17,484 bases of DNA from Limnoglobus sp043757025 (GCA_043757025.1 JAYVQG010000334.1:1-17484), one strand, 5' to 3'. Counted from the first letter of the stretch, positions 8,159 through 15,754 are shown. The notes: generated from the letters alone by a model not told the origin. Translations and numbers: made by a program.

Positions 8159-8812
8159 ATGATCTCGACTCGCGATCTTACCTCGTTGCCGAACGTCGAT
8201 GAACTTCGCCAACTCCTGCAGTCGCTGGCGATGCTCGATGCGATTCTCTCGCCGGATTGGGACGGCCGTTACTACTCGTTCAATTCGAAGTGGGCGCGCG
8301 GCCAGCAAATGGGTTCGATGCGGAACGGCTGTGGAGACGATTTCTTCGCTCTGTTCGATGCGAAGGGTTGCTTCCTGAAAGGGTTCGATCACGAATCGCC
8401 GATGTCGCCGCATCGGGGGAAAACGGACGCGATCTGGCCGGGCTTGTTCGATACGGTCCCAGCAGAGTTCGCAAAGTGCCTCACAGAGCCGGCGATCGAA
8501 ATCGAGCATACGACTTTTTGTATCTGGCAACTACGCGGCCAAGCGTGGCAACACGGGCCGGTGGAGTTTCCGAAGGACGATCCCGACCCCGACGGTTCCC
8601 AAGACCTGCTCGCACATCTAGATGGCCGACCCGAAACGTACGGGGACTGGGCGAAGGATTATTACTATAAGGATGTGGATCTGGACGCCGTCAATCATGC
8701 GTATCAGCAGAAACCGCTCACTCGTGCGGTGATTGCCCGACTCAACGACGAAGTGAAGTTGGCGGATCTCAAGGACGATATTCAGGAAATCGGCTACCCG
8801 CGAGCCAATTAG
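8159..8812 (+). CDS. Conserved hypothetical protein, 217 residues
   Basis: No named domain recognised. The protein is soluble, without signal peptide or membrane segments, and acidic. Distinctive stretches are SLAMLDAILSPDW (about 22-34), RYYSFNSKW (about 37-45), GFDHESPMSP (about 75-84) and TTFCIWQL (about 117-124). I have an impression of seeing proteins with these motifs in varied bacteria as unnamed hypotheticals, often encoded in accessory regions, but I cannot assign a function. The ATG at 8159 is preceded by GGAGAGCGG; an upstream extension of the frame would run through the repeat and into the oxidase gene, so it is not used. Direct copies of a 53-bp repeat lie immediately before and after the gene. 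Confidence 0.78.
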   Translation: MISTRDLTSLPNVDELRQLLQSLAMLDAILSPDWDGRYYSFNSKWARGQQMGSMRNGCGDDFFALFDAKGCFLKGFDHESPMSPHRGKTDAIWPGLFDTVPAEFAKCLTEPAIEIEHTTFCIWQLRGQAWQHGPVEFPKDDPDPDGSQDLLAHLDGRPETYGDWAKDYYYKDVDLDAVNHAYQQKPLTRAVIARLNDEVKLADLKDDIQEIGYPRAN

Positions 8813-8814
8813 AT

Positions 8815-8867
8815 CATCCTGCCCGCGCTTCGCTCCGAAGACTCCGCGGCGCGGCTAAACGAAAACC
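8815..8867 (+). repeat. 53-bp dispersed hairpin repeat, copy 2
   Basis: Second copy, same orientation and length, starting two bases after the stop codon at 8812. CCGCG-CTTCG pairs with CGAAG-CGCGG around the loop CTC, with ACTC bulged between the two 3' segments. Its position just behind a stop codon resembles REP elements. Confidence 0.75.
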
Positions 8868-8881
8868 ATTCGACCCATACA

Positions 8882-8887
8882 TATAAT
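8882..8887 (+). promoter_or_regulatory. Possible -10 element of the isomerase gene
   Basis: A perfect TATAAT sits 44 bp before the start codon at 8932. No convincing -35 hexamer is found 16-18 bp upstream, where copy 2 of the 53-bp repeat ends. Confidence 0.27.
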
Positions 8888-8931
8888 CTCTGCTGAAATG
8901 TTGCGGTTTCCTTCCTTCGAGGTCTTCTCCC

Positions 8932-10107
8932 ATGGGTTTCCATCAGACGCCGACGCACAAAAATGGCAAAGGCAGCTTCCATCAGATCGGCCTCGTTCGC
9001 GGGCAGTTCGGCAATGTGCCCGAAGCGCCGTGGCTGAAGTTCGTTCAGGAATCGGGCTTTGATGGCTGGGAAGAAGCCTCGTGGGAACTCGACTTGCGCC
9101 GCTGCGATACCGACGAAGGCGCGGCCGCGTTTGCCCGCGAACGGGTGGCGCTCGCCCAAGCGCACGGCCTCGAAATCTTTACCGTGGCAAGCCACTTGCA
9201 GGGACAGATTCTCGGCGACGAACCGAGCGCCAAGACGCTGAATTTCTGTAGTGGCAAAGGGGCCGCGAAGGCCGCTTACAAAGCGTGGCGAGCCGCGGGT
9301 AATAATCCGCCGCGAACCGACCCGTACTACGTCCCGCCCGAAGTCGCGACGCTCGTTCATGCCGAAGCGAAGAAAGACCTCGAAGCTTGCGTTCGCTATG
9401 CCGGTCACCTGAGCAAAATCCAGGGTCGCAAGGTCGCGCTCCCCGGCTTCGTCGGCTCGCCCGCCAACTGCTGGAGCCACTGGTTCTTGTTCCCGCCGCT
9501 GCCGTCCGAAATCGAAGGCTACGCACTCGCCGATGTCCGCGAAGTCGCACTCGAACTCATCGTCGAGCGATTCGGCCCCATCTGGACGATGTGCAAACAG
9601 TACGGCGTCACGTTCGACCTCGAATGTCACCCGAGCGAACGGGCGATGGGCGACCTCGAGAGCGCCAGCGATTACATCAATCACATGAACCGTGCGGGCT
9701 TTGAAGGCACCGTCGGCTTCAACCTCGACGGTAGCCACCTCGAATGGCAGAACGTCTCGGTGATCCAGTTCATCCGCGAGTTCAAAGATTACATCCATTG
9801 CGCCCACGTGAAGGGCGTGCAAGTCGAGCGCGAACATTGCCGCGGCGGTCGCCTCGGCGGTCACCGGAGTATGGGCCACTGGACCAACGGCTGGAAGTTC
9901 GTCACGGCCGGAACCGACCGGGACGCGAACAGCCTCGAAGAGATTTTCATCGAACTCAACCGCGTCGGTTACGACGGAGCCGTCAGCATCGAGTGGGAAG
10001 ACAACGACGCGGATCAGATCTCCGGCGCACGTGCCGCACTCGCCAATTGCCGCAAAGCCGACTTGCCTCCAAGCGGAATGAAGCACGACGAAATGCTGAA
10101 AGGGTAA
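8932..10107 (+). CDS. Sugar phosphate isomerase/epimerase-like TIM-barrel protein
   Basis: A 391-residue member of the xylose-isomerase-like TIM-barrel superfamily (AP endonuclease 2 fold). Candidate metal and catalytic residues fall at the ends of barrel strands: E231 (FDLECHPSE), D266 and H269 (FNLDGSHL), H292 (HCAHVKG) and E354 (VSIEWEDND). Earlier barrel elements are QIGLVRGQFG (18-27), FDGWEEASWE (43-52) and IFTVASHLQG (82-91). Such proteins isomerise or epimerise sugars, inositols or hydroxypyruvate using a divalent metal; the substrate here cannot be told. There is no signal peptide. Planctomycete genomes carry many paralogues, often beside oxidoreductases, but none adjoins it here. 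The nuclease-fold gene starts 24 bp downstream, so the two could share a transcript. Confidence 0.88.
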   Translation: MGFHQTPTHKNGKGSFHQIGLVRGQFGNVPEAPWLKFVQESGFDGWEEASWELDLRRCDTDEGAAAFARERVALAQAHGLEIFTVASHLQGQILGDEPSAKTLNFCSGKGAAKAAYKAWRAAGNNPPRTDPYYVPPEVATLVHAEAKKDLEACVRYAGHLSKIQGRKVALPGFVGSPANCWSHWFLFPPLPSEIEGYALADVREVALELIVERFGPIWTMCKQYGVTFDLECHPSERAMGDLESASDYINHMNRAGFEGTVGFNLDGSHLEWQNVSVIQFIREFKDYIHCAHVKGVQVEREHCRGGRLGGHRSMGHWTNGWKFVTAGTDRDANSLEEIFIELNRVGYDGAVSIEWEDNDADQISGARAALANCRKADLPPSGMKHDEMLKG

Positions 10108-10131
10108 GGGCGAACCTACGAAAGGGAGTCC

Positions 10132-10950
10132 GTGAGCTTGTACGGTTTTCTGTTTTGGAATGTCCACTGCAAAACACTCGAGAACCGCATCTCGCGGATT
10201 GCCAGTTCGTTTGCGGTGGACGTGGTTATCCTCATTGAACCCGCAGAAAACGACGAACCAACTCTCGTAGCTCTCACCCCACATGGCTTTCGGCTCGTCA
10301 GTGATCCGCTCAGCCGCATTCGTATCTACTCCCGGGTTGCGGATGCGAAATTTACGACTTCACTTGACGATGCAAGATGGCAAATACTCGCCGTGCAGTT
10401 TCCGAAGCGCGAACCGGTATTGCTCGTCGTCGCGCATTTACCGAGCAAAAGTAACGGCAACGATTACGATCAACTCAACGCGTCTATCGAACTTTCAAAC
10501 GACATACGCGCGCAAGAATCGACACGATGTCACGACCGGACGATACTCGTTGGGGATTTGAACATGAACCCGTTCGAGCCGGGCATCACGATGACCCAAG
10601 GGTTGAACGCCACCTCAACGCAGCAAGTTGCCGAGCGAGAAACACGAACGGTGCAACGACGCAAGTACCCGATGTTCTACAACCCGATGTGGGGCACGTT
10701 CGGCGACCGGACACCGGGACCACCGGGCACGTATTACCGCTCGGCAGGACAAGCGATCAATTATCACTGGAATGTGTACGATCAACTATTGCTCAGGCCG
10801 AGTGTGATGGCGATGCTGGAAGATCTTCGCATTCTCGATTCGGACGGCGAGCAATCGTTGCTGACCGCGAATAATTTGCCCGATGATACTGCGGGATCGG
10901 ATCATTTGCCGTTATACTTTCAGTTGAACTGGGACAAACTTCGAGGTTAA
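10132..10950 (+). CDS. Endonuclease/exonuclease/phosphatase (EEP) fold protein
   Basis: A 272-residue protein with the core motifs of the DNase I/EEP fold in order: FWNVH (N10), VILIEP (E36), VVAHLPSK (H102), LVGDLNMNP (D142, N144), YDQLL (D217) and GSDHLPLYF (D257, H258). This is a complete metal-dependent phosphodiesterase or phosphatase active site, so it may hydrolyse nucleic acid, a nucleotide or an inositol/lipid phosphate; the sequence does not say which. It lacks a signal peptide, unlike secreted nucleases of the fold. The start is GTG at 10132, supported by AAAGGGAG upstream and by family-like sequence from residue 4 onward. The next gene begins two bases after its stop codon, an operon arrangement suggesting the two products act together. 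Confidence 0.88.
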   Translation: MSLYGFLFWNVHCKTLENRISRIASSFAVDVVILIEPAENDEPTLVALTPHGFRLVSDPLSRIRIYSRVADAKFTTSLDDARWQILAVQFPKREPVLLVVAHLPSKSNGNDYDQLNASIELSNDIRAQESTRCHDRTILVGDLNMNPFEPGITMTQGLNATSTQQVAERETRTVQRRKYPMFYNPMWGTFGDRTPGPPGTYYRSAGQAINYHWNVYDQLLLRPSVMAMLEDLRILDSDGEQSLLTANNLPDDTAGSDHLPLYFQLNWDKLRG

Positions 10951-10952
10951 CA

Positions 10953-11486
10953 ATGGTTGCGACGATCCCCGACCTCTGGCCCGGTCTCAAGCTCGATACG
11001 CTTTCACCTGCGACGATCTTGCGACATCAAGTGGCGTACATTCGCGTGAAGGGAAATGGCATTCTCGATGCGGAATTGACTACAGTCACCGGCACCGGCG
11101 ACTTCATCATCCACCGCCTCGATCTGATCGCGCCCGTTTTGGATCGCCAAAAATATCGCGTGCTGACCGCAACGCATCGCGCAGATTATTACCCCGTACA
11201 AATCGAAGCCGACTGCTACCGAATATCCGATAACAAATTTGCATATAATCCGCAACGCGCTCCGTGGGCAGAAGCAGTTTCAGCAATCAATCCTTTGAGG
11301 TTTGACCAAGAGTCAGTTTGGCCCTCGGAAGGCGATTGGCGACCCGTTGCTTCGGACCAGGAATCGTTCCTTTCGCGAATCAGGGAAGTCCTTGCTTCCA
11401 AAAAGGTGCGGGCGGTCATCGAGTCGTTCATCGCGCGAAGTAACGAACAAAACACGGTTTCTAATGGCGTGGAGTCATCCGCGTAA
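10953..11486 (+). CDS. Hypothetical partner of the EEP-fold protein, 177 residues
   Basis: Not recognised as a named family. It starts VATIPDLWPGLKLDTLSPATILRH in effect as a helix-rich lead, followed by a beta-rich middle (about 36-90, including RLDLIAPVLDRQKYRVLTATH, which here I describe only by its ends R55 and H75), and ends in a helical tail with FLSRIREVLASKKVR (139-153) and VIESFIARSN (155-164). No signal peptide or membrane segment is seen. The start lies two bases beyond the stop of the nuclease-fold gene, so translation is probably coupled. I have an impression of similar unnamed proteins in accessory regions of other bacteria. Possible roles are an inhibitor, a specificity subunit or a sensor for the enzyme; none is demonstrated. 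Confidence 0.78.
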   Translation: MVATIPDLWPGLKLDTLSPATILRHQVAYIRVKGNGILDAELTTVTGTGDFIIHRLDLIAPVLDRQKYRVLTATHRADYYPVQIEADCYRISDNKFAYNPQRAPWAEAVSAINPLRFDQESVWPSEGDWRPVASDQESFLSRIREVLASKKVRAVIESFIARSNEQNTVSNGVESSA

Positions 11487-11545
11487 ACGGCTGGAAACCG
11501 CTTCGCCCACACGATTTTGCGAAGTCAATAAGTTCTAGACAATTT

Positions 11546-11850
11546 GACGTAAGTCGGAATTCGTGTCGTGCGCAAAGTGACCCAAAAGTGTCGTGTTTGG
11601 TCGATTTTATGTCGCCTCCGGTCGATTTTGTGTCGGGTCCGGTCGATTTTCGGGCGCATTCGGTCGATTTTTGGACGCTAGTTGCGGCGAGTGCGAATCG
11701 CACGACCCTCGACGCAAACCGCGACAGGATTAAAGGATACGGCAAAATACCCCGAAACAGATAAGCGATTTGCGATCAAAAAGTGGCTTATTGAGACGGA
11801 AAAACACCCGAAAACACGGTTTTTGAACTTCCGCAATTCTGACTTACGTC
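11546..11850. mobile_element. Candidate MITE-like element with inverted ends, no gene
   Basis: GACGTAAGTCGGAATT (11546-11561) recurs in inverted orientation at 11835-11850, with 15 of 16 positions matching. The ends enclose about 305 bp without a convincing gene, and this DNA is visibly richer in A and T than its surroundings. It fills most of the otherwise empty gap 11487-11974 between two plus-strand genes. No clear target-site duplication is visible just outside the ends, and no transposase is encoded, so it could instead be a decayed element or a large foldback structure. Confidence 0.5.
11599..11682. repeat. Four 21-bp tandem repeats
   Basis: GGTCGATTTT begins at 11599, 11620, 11641 and 11662, exactly 21 bp apart. 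Copies 1 and 2 also share TGTCG and TCC further along; copies 3 and 4 are more degenerate. A possible half-copy precedes at 11578. The period equals two helical turns, so bound proteins would stack on one face, but it also equals seven codons. The minus-strand reading would be a KST heptad repeat. The repeats lie inside the MITE-like element. Confidence 0.75.
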
Positions 11851-11974
11851 GATTTTTTCATCAATCGCAATCGCTAACGACGGGTAAACTGTATCTGGTT
11901 TTGCACCTCGCACTTGTCGAAACCGTTGTCGGGGCGTTTCCTAATCTGTGGTATTCACACGGAGGGGAACCGGC

Positions 11975-13288
11975 ATGGCCGTTGGACTATCGCTCGTTGG
12001 GCACTTGCGACCCGAACACCGCGTGACGCTGACCGAAGCGCGCGACTGGTTGGCGCGGGCCGCCGTCTGGTTTGAAGCCGTCGGCGATGCCGTCCTCGAT
12101 ACGCGGCTCGTTCGCGATGCCGAAGACAAACCGTTGTTGCAGGTGCTGCTGCACCCGGTCGCCGACCCCGTCGAAATCCGCATCGGCGGCTCGGGGAAAG
12201 TGAAAGCGACGACGCGCACTTCGCCTGCCGGGCCGGGCTATCACGCGCACGTCTGTGCGTTGTTCAAGCAGATCGCCGCCGACTTTGAATTCGATTGGGA
12301 CGAACCCGACGCGAACCACGACCCCGCACGTTACTTCGTTTCCGAAGACCGCGGTCACCTCGAACGCCACTTCCTGCACTGGCTCGCCACGACTTGCACG
12401 ACCGCACTGCGCGATGGGCCGACGGCAGCGGGCATCTACGCGATCGGGATGCCACGCCAGCCGAAGTTTCGCCACGCAGGGCCGGTGCTGACGCCGCTCG
12501 GCCCGAAGCCCGTCGAATGGCTCCGCGAAGTGAGTGCGGACCCCGACAGTGGCATCGAGTTCTTCCCGTGGTGGGAACCCGACCTCAACGCGACGTTCTT
12601 TGCACGTCGCGCACTCACCGATCTCTGGCTCGATTTCCCGTGGCGCGCACCGCTAACCGAGATTGAAGGCGAACTCGTCGATCAGATCGCTTCGGACTTG
12701 GCGAACGCGCATTCGCTGGATCCGAAGGCGGAACTGCCGTGGACCGAGTGGGCGGCGGTCGTGGCCGCGATCGAAAATGACGCGTTAAAGTTCACCGTCG
12801 AGCCGGTGTCGGACGAACTCAAAGCCGAGATCGCGCAGAAAGCGAAAGGGCAATCGGCAGCCGAGATCGGCTATCGCCGTGCGCCGATCAGCGTGCCCCT
12901 TACCGGCGGTTGGCACGTCGAAATCCCCGGCAGTTTCGCAATCAGCCGAAACGAAGACGGAACGACCTGGACCGCCTGGAACGACACGCGAACGGTCTGG
13001 TTCCGCGACTTGGCAATGGGTACGGACCTCTCCGCACGCGATGCCGTGGCTGCGGGACGAAACAACCTGCCGAGCGGCGAAGCGCTGCCACGATTGCAGA
13101 ACGGCAGTGTCGTGGGCGACGCGGTTTTCGGCCCGTATGCGGAAGACGGCCGCGCCGGTTGGCGCGTCTGCGGCGTAGCCGCCGCCGAGGGTCACCTCGC
13201 CACGTGCAACGTCTACATTTCCAACGAATCCGACCGCGAATGGGCGATTCACACGTGGGAATCGCTCGGCCACGATTCGCACGGGTGA
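11975..13288 (+). CDS. Hypothetical protein, 437 residues, two-part
   Basis: No named family recognised. The ATG at 11975 is chosen for its upstream GGAGGGG; a GTG 27 bases earlier is in frame but has no such site. The protein has no signal peptide or membrane segment and is rich in Trp, Asp and Glu. The N-terminal part (about 1-300) includes a region with paired acidic and aromatic residues (EFDWDEPDANHD, about 105-116; FFPWWEPD, about 196-203). The C-terminal part (about 305-437) opens VPLTGGWHVEIPGSF and continues TTWTAWNDTRTVWF, which looks like a separate beta-rich domain. It is transcribed toward the YHYH gene and ends 46 bp from it. Codon use is typical of the window, so a real host gene is likely. 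Confidence 0.75.
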   Translation: MAVGLSLVGHLRPEHRVTLTEARDWLARAAVWFEAVGDAVLDTRLVRDAEDKPLLQVLLHPVADPVEIRIGGSGKVKATTRTSPAGPGYHAHVCALFKQIAADFEFDWDEPDANHDPARYFVSEDRGHLERHFLHWLATTCTTALRDGPTAAGIYAIGMPRQPKFRHAGPVLTPLGPKPVEWLREVSADPDSGIEFFPWWEPDLNATFFARRALTDLWLDFPWRAPLTEIEGELVDQIASDLANAHSLDPKAELPWTEWAAVVAAIENDALKFTVEPVSDELKAEIAQKAKGQSAAEIGYRRAPISVPLTGGWHVEIPGSFAISRNEDGTTWTAWNDTRTVWFRDLAMGTDLSARDAVAAGRNNLPSGEALPRLQNGSVVGDAVFGPYAEDGRAGWRVCGVAAAEGHLATCNVYISNESDREWAIHTWESLGHDSHG

Positions 13289-13292
13289 CAAG

Positions 13293-13323
13293 AAGCCGGC
13301 CTTACAGGGGTCAGCTACAAAAG
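13293..13323 (-). repeat. Isolated degenerate unit related to array B
   Basis: Aligned without gaps to a long unit of array B, the right half (CAGCTACAAAAG) is identical, and the hairpin position reads GGCCTT-ACA-GGGGTC. In plus-strand RNA this still gives six pairs, three of them G-U. It sits between two convergent stop codons and may work as a bidirectional terminator-like hairpin. Confidence 0.5.
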
Positions 13324-13334
13324 AGAACGACATC

Positions 13335-14951
13335 TCAACGCGGCGGACCGCGACGGAGGTTCCTTGCATCGGGTATGCCGGCGAAGCCGCCGATGATGTA
13401 CGGGTATTTCCCCGGTGTCACGTGGTAATGCCAGCCTCGTTCGTCGTCGTGCCGCATGTTGAAATCGTCGAGCGGTTTCACTTTGTCGTCCTTGGCCATC
13501 AGTCCCTTCGCAACGTACGGGCCGTACAAAGGGAAGCCATCCAGAGCGAAACCGATTAGGGGAGAATGTCCTTCGCCATCATCGACGAACGGCGACTTCA
13601 CGCAGACCGGGTACTTGTGGTAGTGGTATTGATTGTTCGGGGCAGGGTGGCCGCAACAACGATCGAGGATGTTCACCGCTTCTGTGCGATCGATGTCGAA
13701 GGGGTTGAAGAACGCGACGCCGTTGATTGCAAAACCGGTCGCACCCATCGGCAGAGCACGATTAGCGTTCGTCTTGTCCATCGCGATCGCCTTCGGGTTT
13801 CGCAGCGGTTCCAGTGGCAAGTAATAAGTGTTATCACTTTCCTGAATCGCATTCGGGCCTGCGCCTCGGCCCGGAAACACGGCCGTCGGATGATTCGGAA
13901 TGTTGCGAGCGTGGACGATCAGCTGCTTGCCGTCCTTAAATTCGAGCACCACATTGTCCGGCAGGAAACGATCCTTCTCGACGCGATTGCCCTTGATATC
14001 CAGGTGACCTTCGCGGAGCCACGCCGTCATGTTCTCGGCAAACGGATTCGAGAGTCTGCCATCCGCGTAAACGAGACGATCTGCGTTCTTGGCATTCACC
14101 ACCAGTGTGGCGGGGCGTTCACTCATTCCCGCTTCCGGCTTGTAGAACCATCGCCCGCCGAGTGGAATGAGCGATTTCAAATTGAATGCCAAGCCCGGTT
14201 CGGACTTCACCCCCTTCGACGCAACTTCGGGAGTTTGGATTGCAGTCAACGCAAAGTCCGTGACGAAGAACTCGGCTTCTGTCTTCGACTTGGCCGAGCC
14301 GTTCTGGAAGCCAACGCTGAGGGCGAGTGTGTCGATTTCCGCGAATGGTAGTCGAAACTCGAGGGCGTACGTCTTCCAGATCGCTCCGCCGTTCTGGAAG
14401 TTTTTCCCGTTCGTCGCGAGTTCCTTGCGGTCGCGTTCGACGAGCGAATAGATATTCTTCGTGATGCCATCGAGCGGATTGGTGCCTTGCTTGCCGAAGT
14501 ATTCCACGCGGAGAAACAGAGCGTCTTTCTCGACTTCAAAGTTCTTCTCCGCAAGCCCATGGAAGCGAAAACGGAACCACTTGCCGACTCCGCCCGCGAA
14601 CCCCGTGACACGTTGCGTGACACTTCCGGACTGCTGGCCATCTTTGTTCAGGTCGATGCCAGAGTACAGTGCGATGCCGGAACCAGCATCTTCGCTATTC
14701 GCACCACACCAGATCCACTTCGCATCACCATTCAGCGTGTAATGCAACGGCACATTCTCGTCGGTACTTTTGGTGTAGAACTGCGGATTCTTGACGAGGC
14801 CAATTGGCGGTTCCTTCAGATCGACCTTCAACGCTTCCGGTCGTTCCCGAATCGTGGGTGGCCCTTTACTACCCAGCGGCGGCTGCGAGGATGCCAAGCT
14901 AATCGTGGCAGTAAGGAGCCAAAAACTCGCGAGAAATCGGTTCAGACGCAT
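13335..14951 (-). CDS. Secreted YHYH-domain protein
   Basis: A 538-residue protein with a signal peptide (about 1-21, hydrophobic core FLASFWLLTATISLA). Residues about 50-240 form a beta-rich region that may be a carbohydrate-binding-like or jelly-roll domain. The C-terminal part (about 290-530) is a YHYH domain: the NNQYHYH motif at 439-445 is preceded by CCGH (432-435) and followed by C450, the HSPLIGFALDGFPLYGPY stretch (462-479) and GWHYHVTPGKYPY (506-518). YHYH proteins are widespread in planctomycetes and other aquatic bacteria; their biochemical function is unknown to me, and the clustered His/Cys suggest metal binding. The gene faces the 437-residue hypothetical gene and has no good Shine-Dalgarno sequence. 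It is probably monocistronic. Confidence 0.87.
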   Translation of the reverse strand: MRLNRFLASFWLLTATISLASSQPPLGSKGPPTIRERPEALKVDLKEPPIGLVKNPQFYTKSTDENVPLHYTLNGDAKWIWCGANSEDAGSGIALYSGIDLNKDGQQSGSVTQRVTGFAGGVGKWFRFRFHGLAEKNFEVEKDALFLRVEYFGKQGTNPLDGITKNIYSLVERDRKELATNGKNFQNGGAIWKTYALEFRLPFAEIDTLALSVGFQNGSAKSKTEAEFFVTDFALTAIQTPEVASKGVKSEPGLAFNLKSLIPLGGRWFYKPEAGMSERPATLVVNAKNADRLVYADGRLSNPFAENMTAWLREGHLDIKGNRVEKDRFLPDNVVLEFKDGKQLIVHARNIPNHPTAVFPGRGAGPNAIQESDNTYYLPLEPLRNPKAIAMDKTNANRALPMGATGFAINGVAFFNPFDIDRTEAVNILDRCCGHPAPNNQYHYHKYPVCVKSPFVDDGEGHSPLIGFALDGFPLYGPYVAKGLMAKDDKVKPLDDFNMRHDDERGWHYHVTPGKYPYIIGGFAGIPDARNLRRGPPR

Positions 14952-15090
14952 GATGGTGATTTCTTTCGTTTTGTGTATGAATCGTTCTCGACTGAGAATC
15001 GAGTACGATACTAAACGAAATGCATCGTTCGTGGAGACAAGCGATCGGAAGTTTGCCTGCCTTACCTCACCGATCGAGTATGGATCATCT

Positions 15091-15125
15091 TGCCAGCCCG
15101 CAGCGAAAGCGAGGGAAACCCACTA
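15091..15125 (+). repeat. Possible REP-like element, single copy in window
   Basis: The segment CCAGCCCGCAGCGAAAGCG followed by AGGGAAACCCACTAG resembles short dispersed repeats (AGCCCG..AGCG.AAGCGAGGG) that I remember from planctomycete intergenic DNA. CCCGC can pair with GCGAGGG if two bases bulge. Only one copy is seen here, so the call rests on memory. Confidence 0.3.
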
Positions 15126-15201
15126 GACACTCGATGCCGTGACTCGACCCATTGAAAACCAACCTACGTGCGAATCAAAACGAATCGAATTACCCCCGCT
15201 C

Positions 15202-15215
15202 GAAGTATATACTTC
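15202..15215. promoter_or_regulatory. Perfect 14-bp palindrome, possible operator
   Basis: GAAGTATATACTTC is a perfect inverted repeat in an AT-rich stretch 126 bp before the start of the disrupted small gene. Its size and symmetry fit a dimeric repressor site, but no regulator is encoded nearby. Confidence 0.35.
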
Positions 15216-15340
15216 ACGAGGTAGAGTATGGGACACTGTTCAAGCCCACAGCACGATAACGTATCAAGTCTCCCCGATCAAAATATTCCGCAGCCCAAAC
15301 GCCGAAACAAACGATACGTCGTTCTTAAAAGGAGGATTTC

Positions 15341-15617
15341 ATGCGGCACGAGGCTTGGAGCGATGGCAGTTTTCTTCCCGATAATTAACCTCTCGGCGAG
15401 ATCGGTCGTCGAAGAAGGTTCCACGATAATCTGGTGCGTCGAGGCTGTGAGTTGGGATGACGCGATGGCGCGCTACCACGAGTGGATGGGTTATAAACCA
15501 TATCGCCCGATGGACGGCGATCCGGGGATTTATTCTGCCGCCGAAGAAGCAGAGTCAACTCGATTACACAGTGGTCTCGTAGAATCAAGCAATATAATAG
15601 CCGATGGCGATTCGTGA
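15341..15617 (+). pseudogene. Small hypothetical gene broken by a one-base frameshift
   Basis: An excellent Shine-Dalgarno sequence, AAAAGGAGG (15327-15335), precedes ATG at 15341, but that frame gives only MRHEAWSDGSFLPDN before TAA (15386-15388). A second frame, open across this point, carries the more protein-like remainder: LSARSVVEEGSTIIWCVEA then SWDDAMARYHEWMGYKPYRPM, ending at the TGA at 15615-15617. Removing one T near 15384-15387 joins the two into about 91 residues. The C-terminal pattern (a Trp-Cys strand followed by a YHEWMGYKPY helix) looks like small unnamed bacterial proteins. An independent start at 15363 (MAVFFPI) is possible but lacks a ribosome-binding site. A sequencing or assembly error, a recent mutation or a programmed shift would all explain it. 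Confidence 0.55.
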
Positions 15618-15725
15618 TTCGTTTCTGGAACTTCAAGCTCGATCAGGCGTGACGTGAAGCCGAGTTGTCAGCAGAGCCGGATACCCACAAGGGTTCCCAT
15701 TCCCTTCGTGAATGCTGCGTGGGGC

Positions 15726-15754
15726 TTGTCGGAAGTGCTTGCCTGGCGTATAGT
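15726..15754 (+). promoter_or_regulatory. Probable ssrA promoter
   Basis: TTGTCG (15726-15731), a 17-bp spacer and TATAGT (15749-15754). Transcription would begin near 15761, leaving a short leader that RNase P would remove to create the mature tmRNA 5' end at 15775. Confidence 0.5.

Larger units (their letters stand above)
14952..15340. other. Intergenic stretch with no supported gene
   Basis: About 390 bp between the start of the YHYH gene and the small disrupted gene. Open frames here are short, lack start signals and show no protein-like pattern. It contains a REP-like fragment near 15091 and a palindrome at 15202; otherwise I see nothing. Confidence 0.6.

Noticed and set aside
8809..10284. 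Long minus-strand open frame of 491 codons opposite the isomerase and nuclease-fold genes
   Set aside because: It mirrors the codon bias of two well-supported plus-strand genes, overlaps the 53-bp repeat and has no recognisable motifs.
11455..11500. Inverted repeat CGGTTTC/GAAACCG around the stop of the 177-residue gene as a terminator
   Set aside because: The loop is over 30 bases, the stem is short and there is no T-run.
11461..11745. Minus-strand gene with KST heptad repeats
   Set aside because: The repeats follow directly from the 21-bp DNA period, there is no Shine-Dalgarno sequence, and it overlaps the end of the 177-residue gene.
11682..12026. Plus-strand open frame of 114 codons before the 437-residue gene
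   Set aside because: It crosses an inverted end of the MITE-like element and runs out of frame into the next gene; no protein-like pattern.
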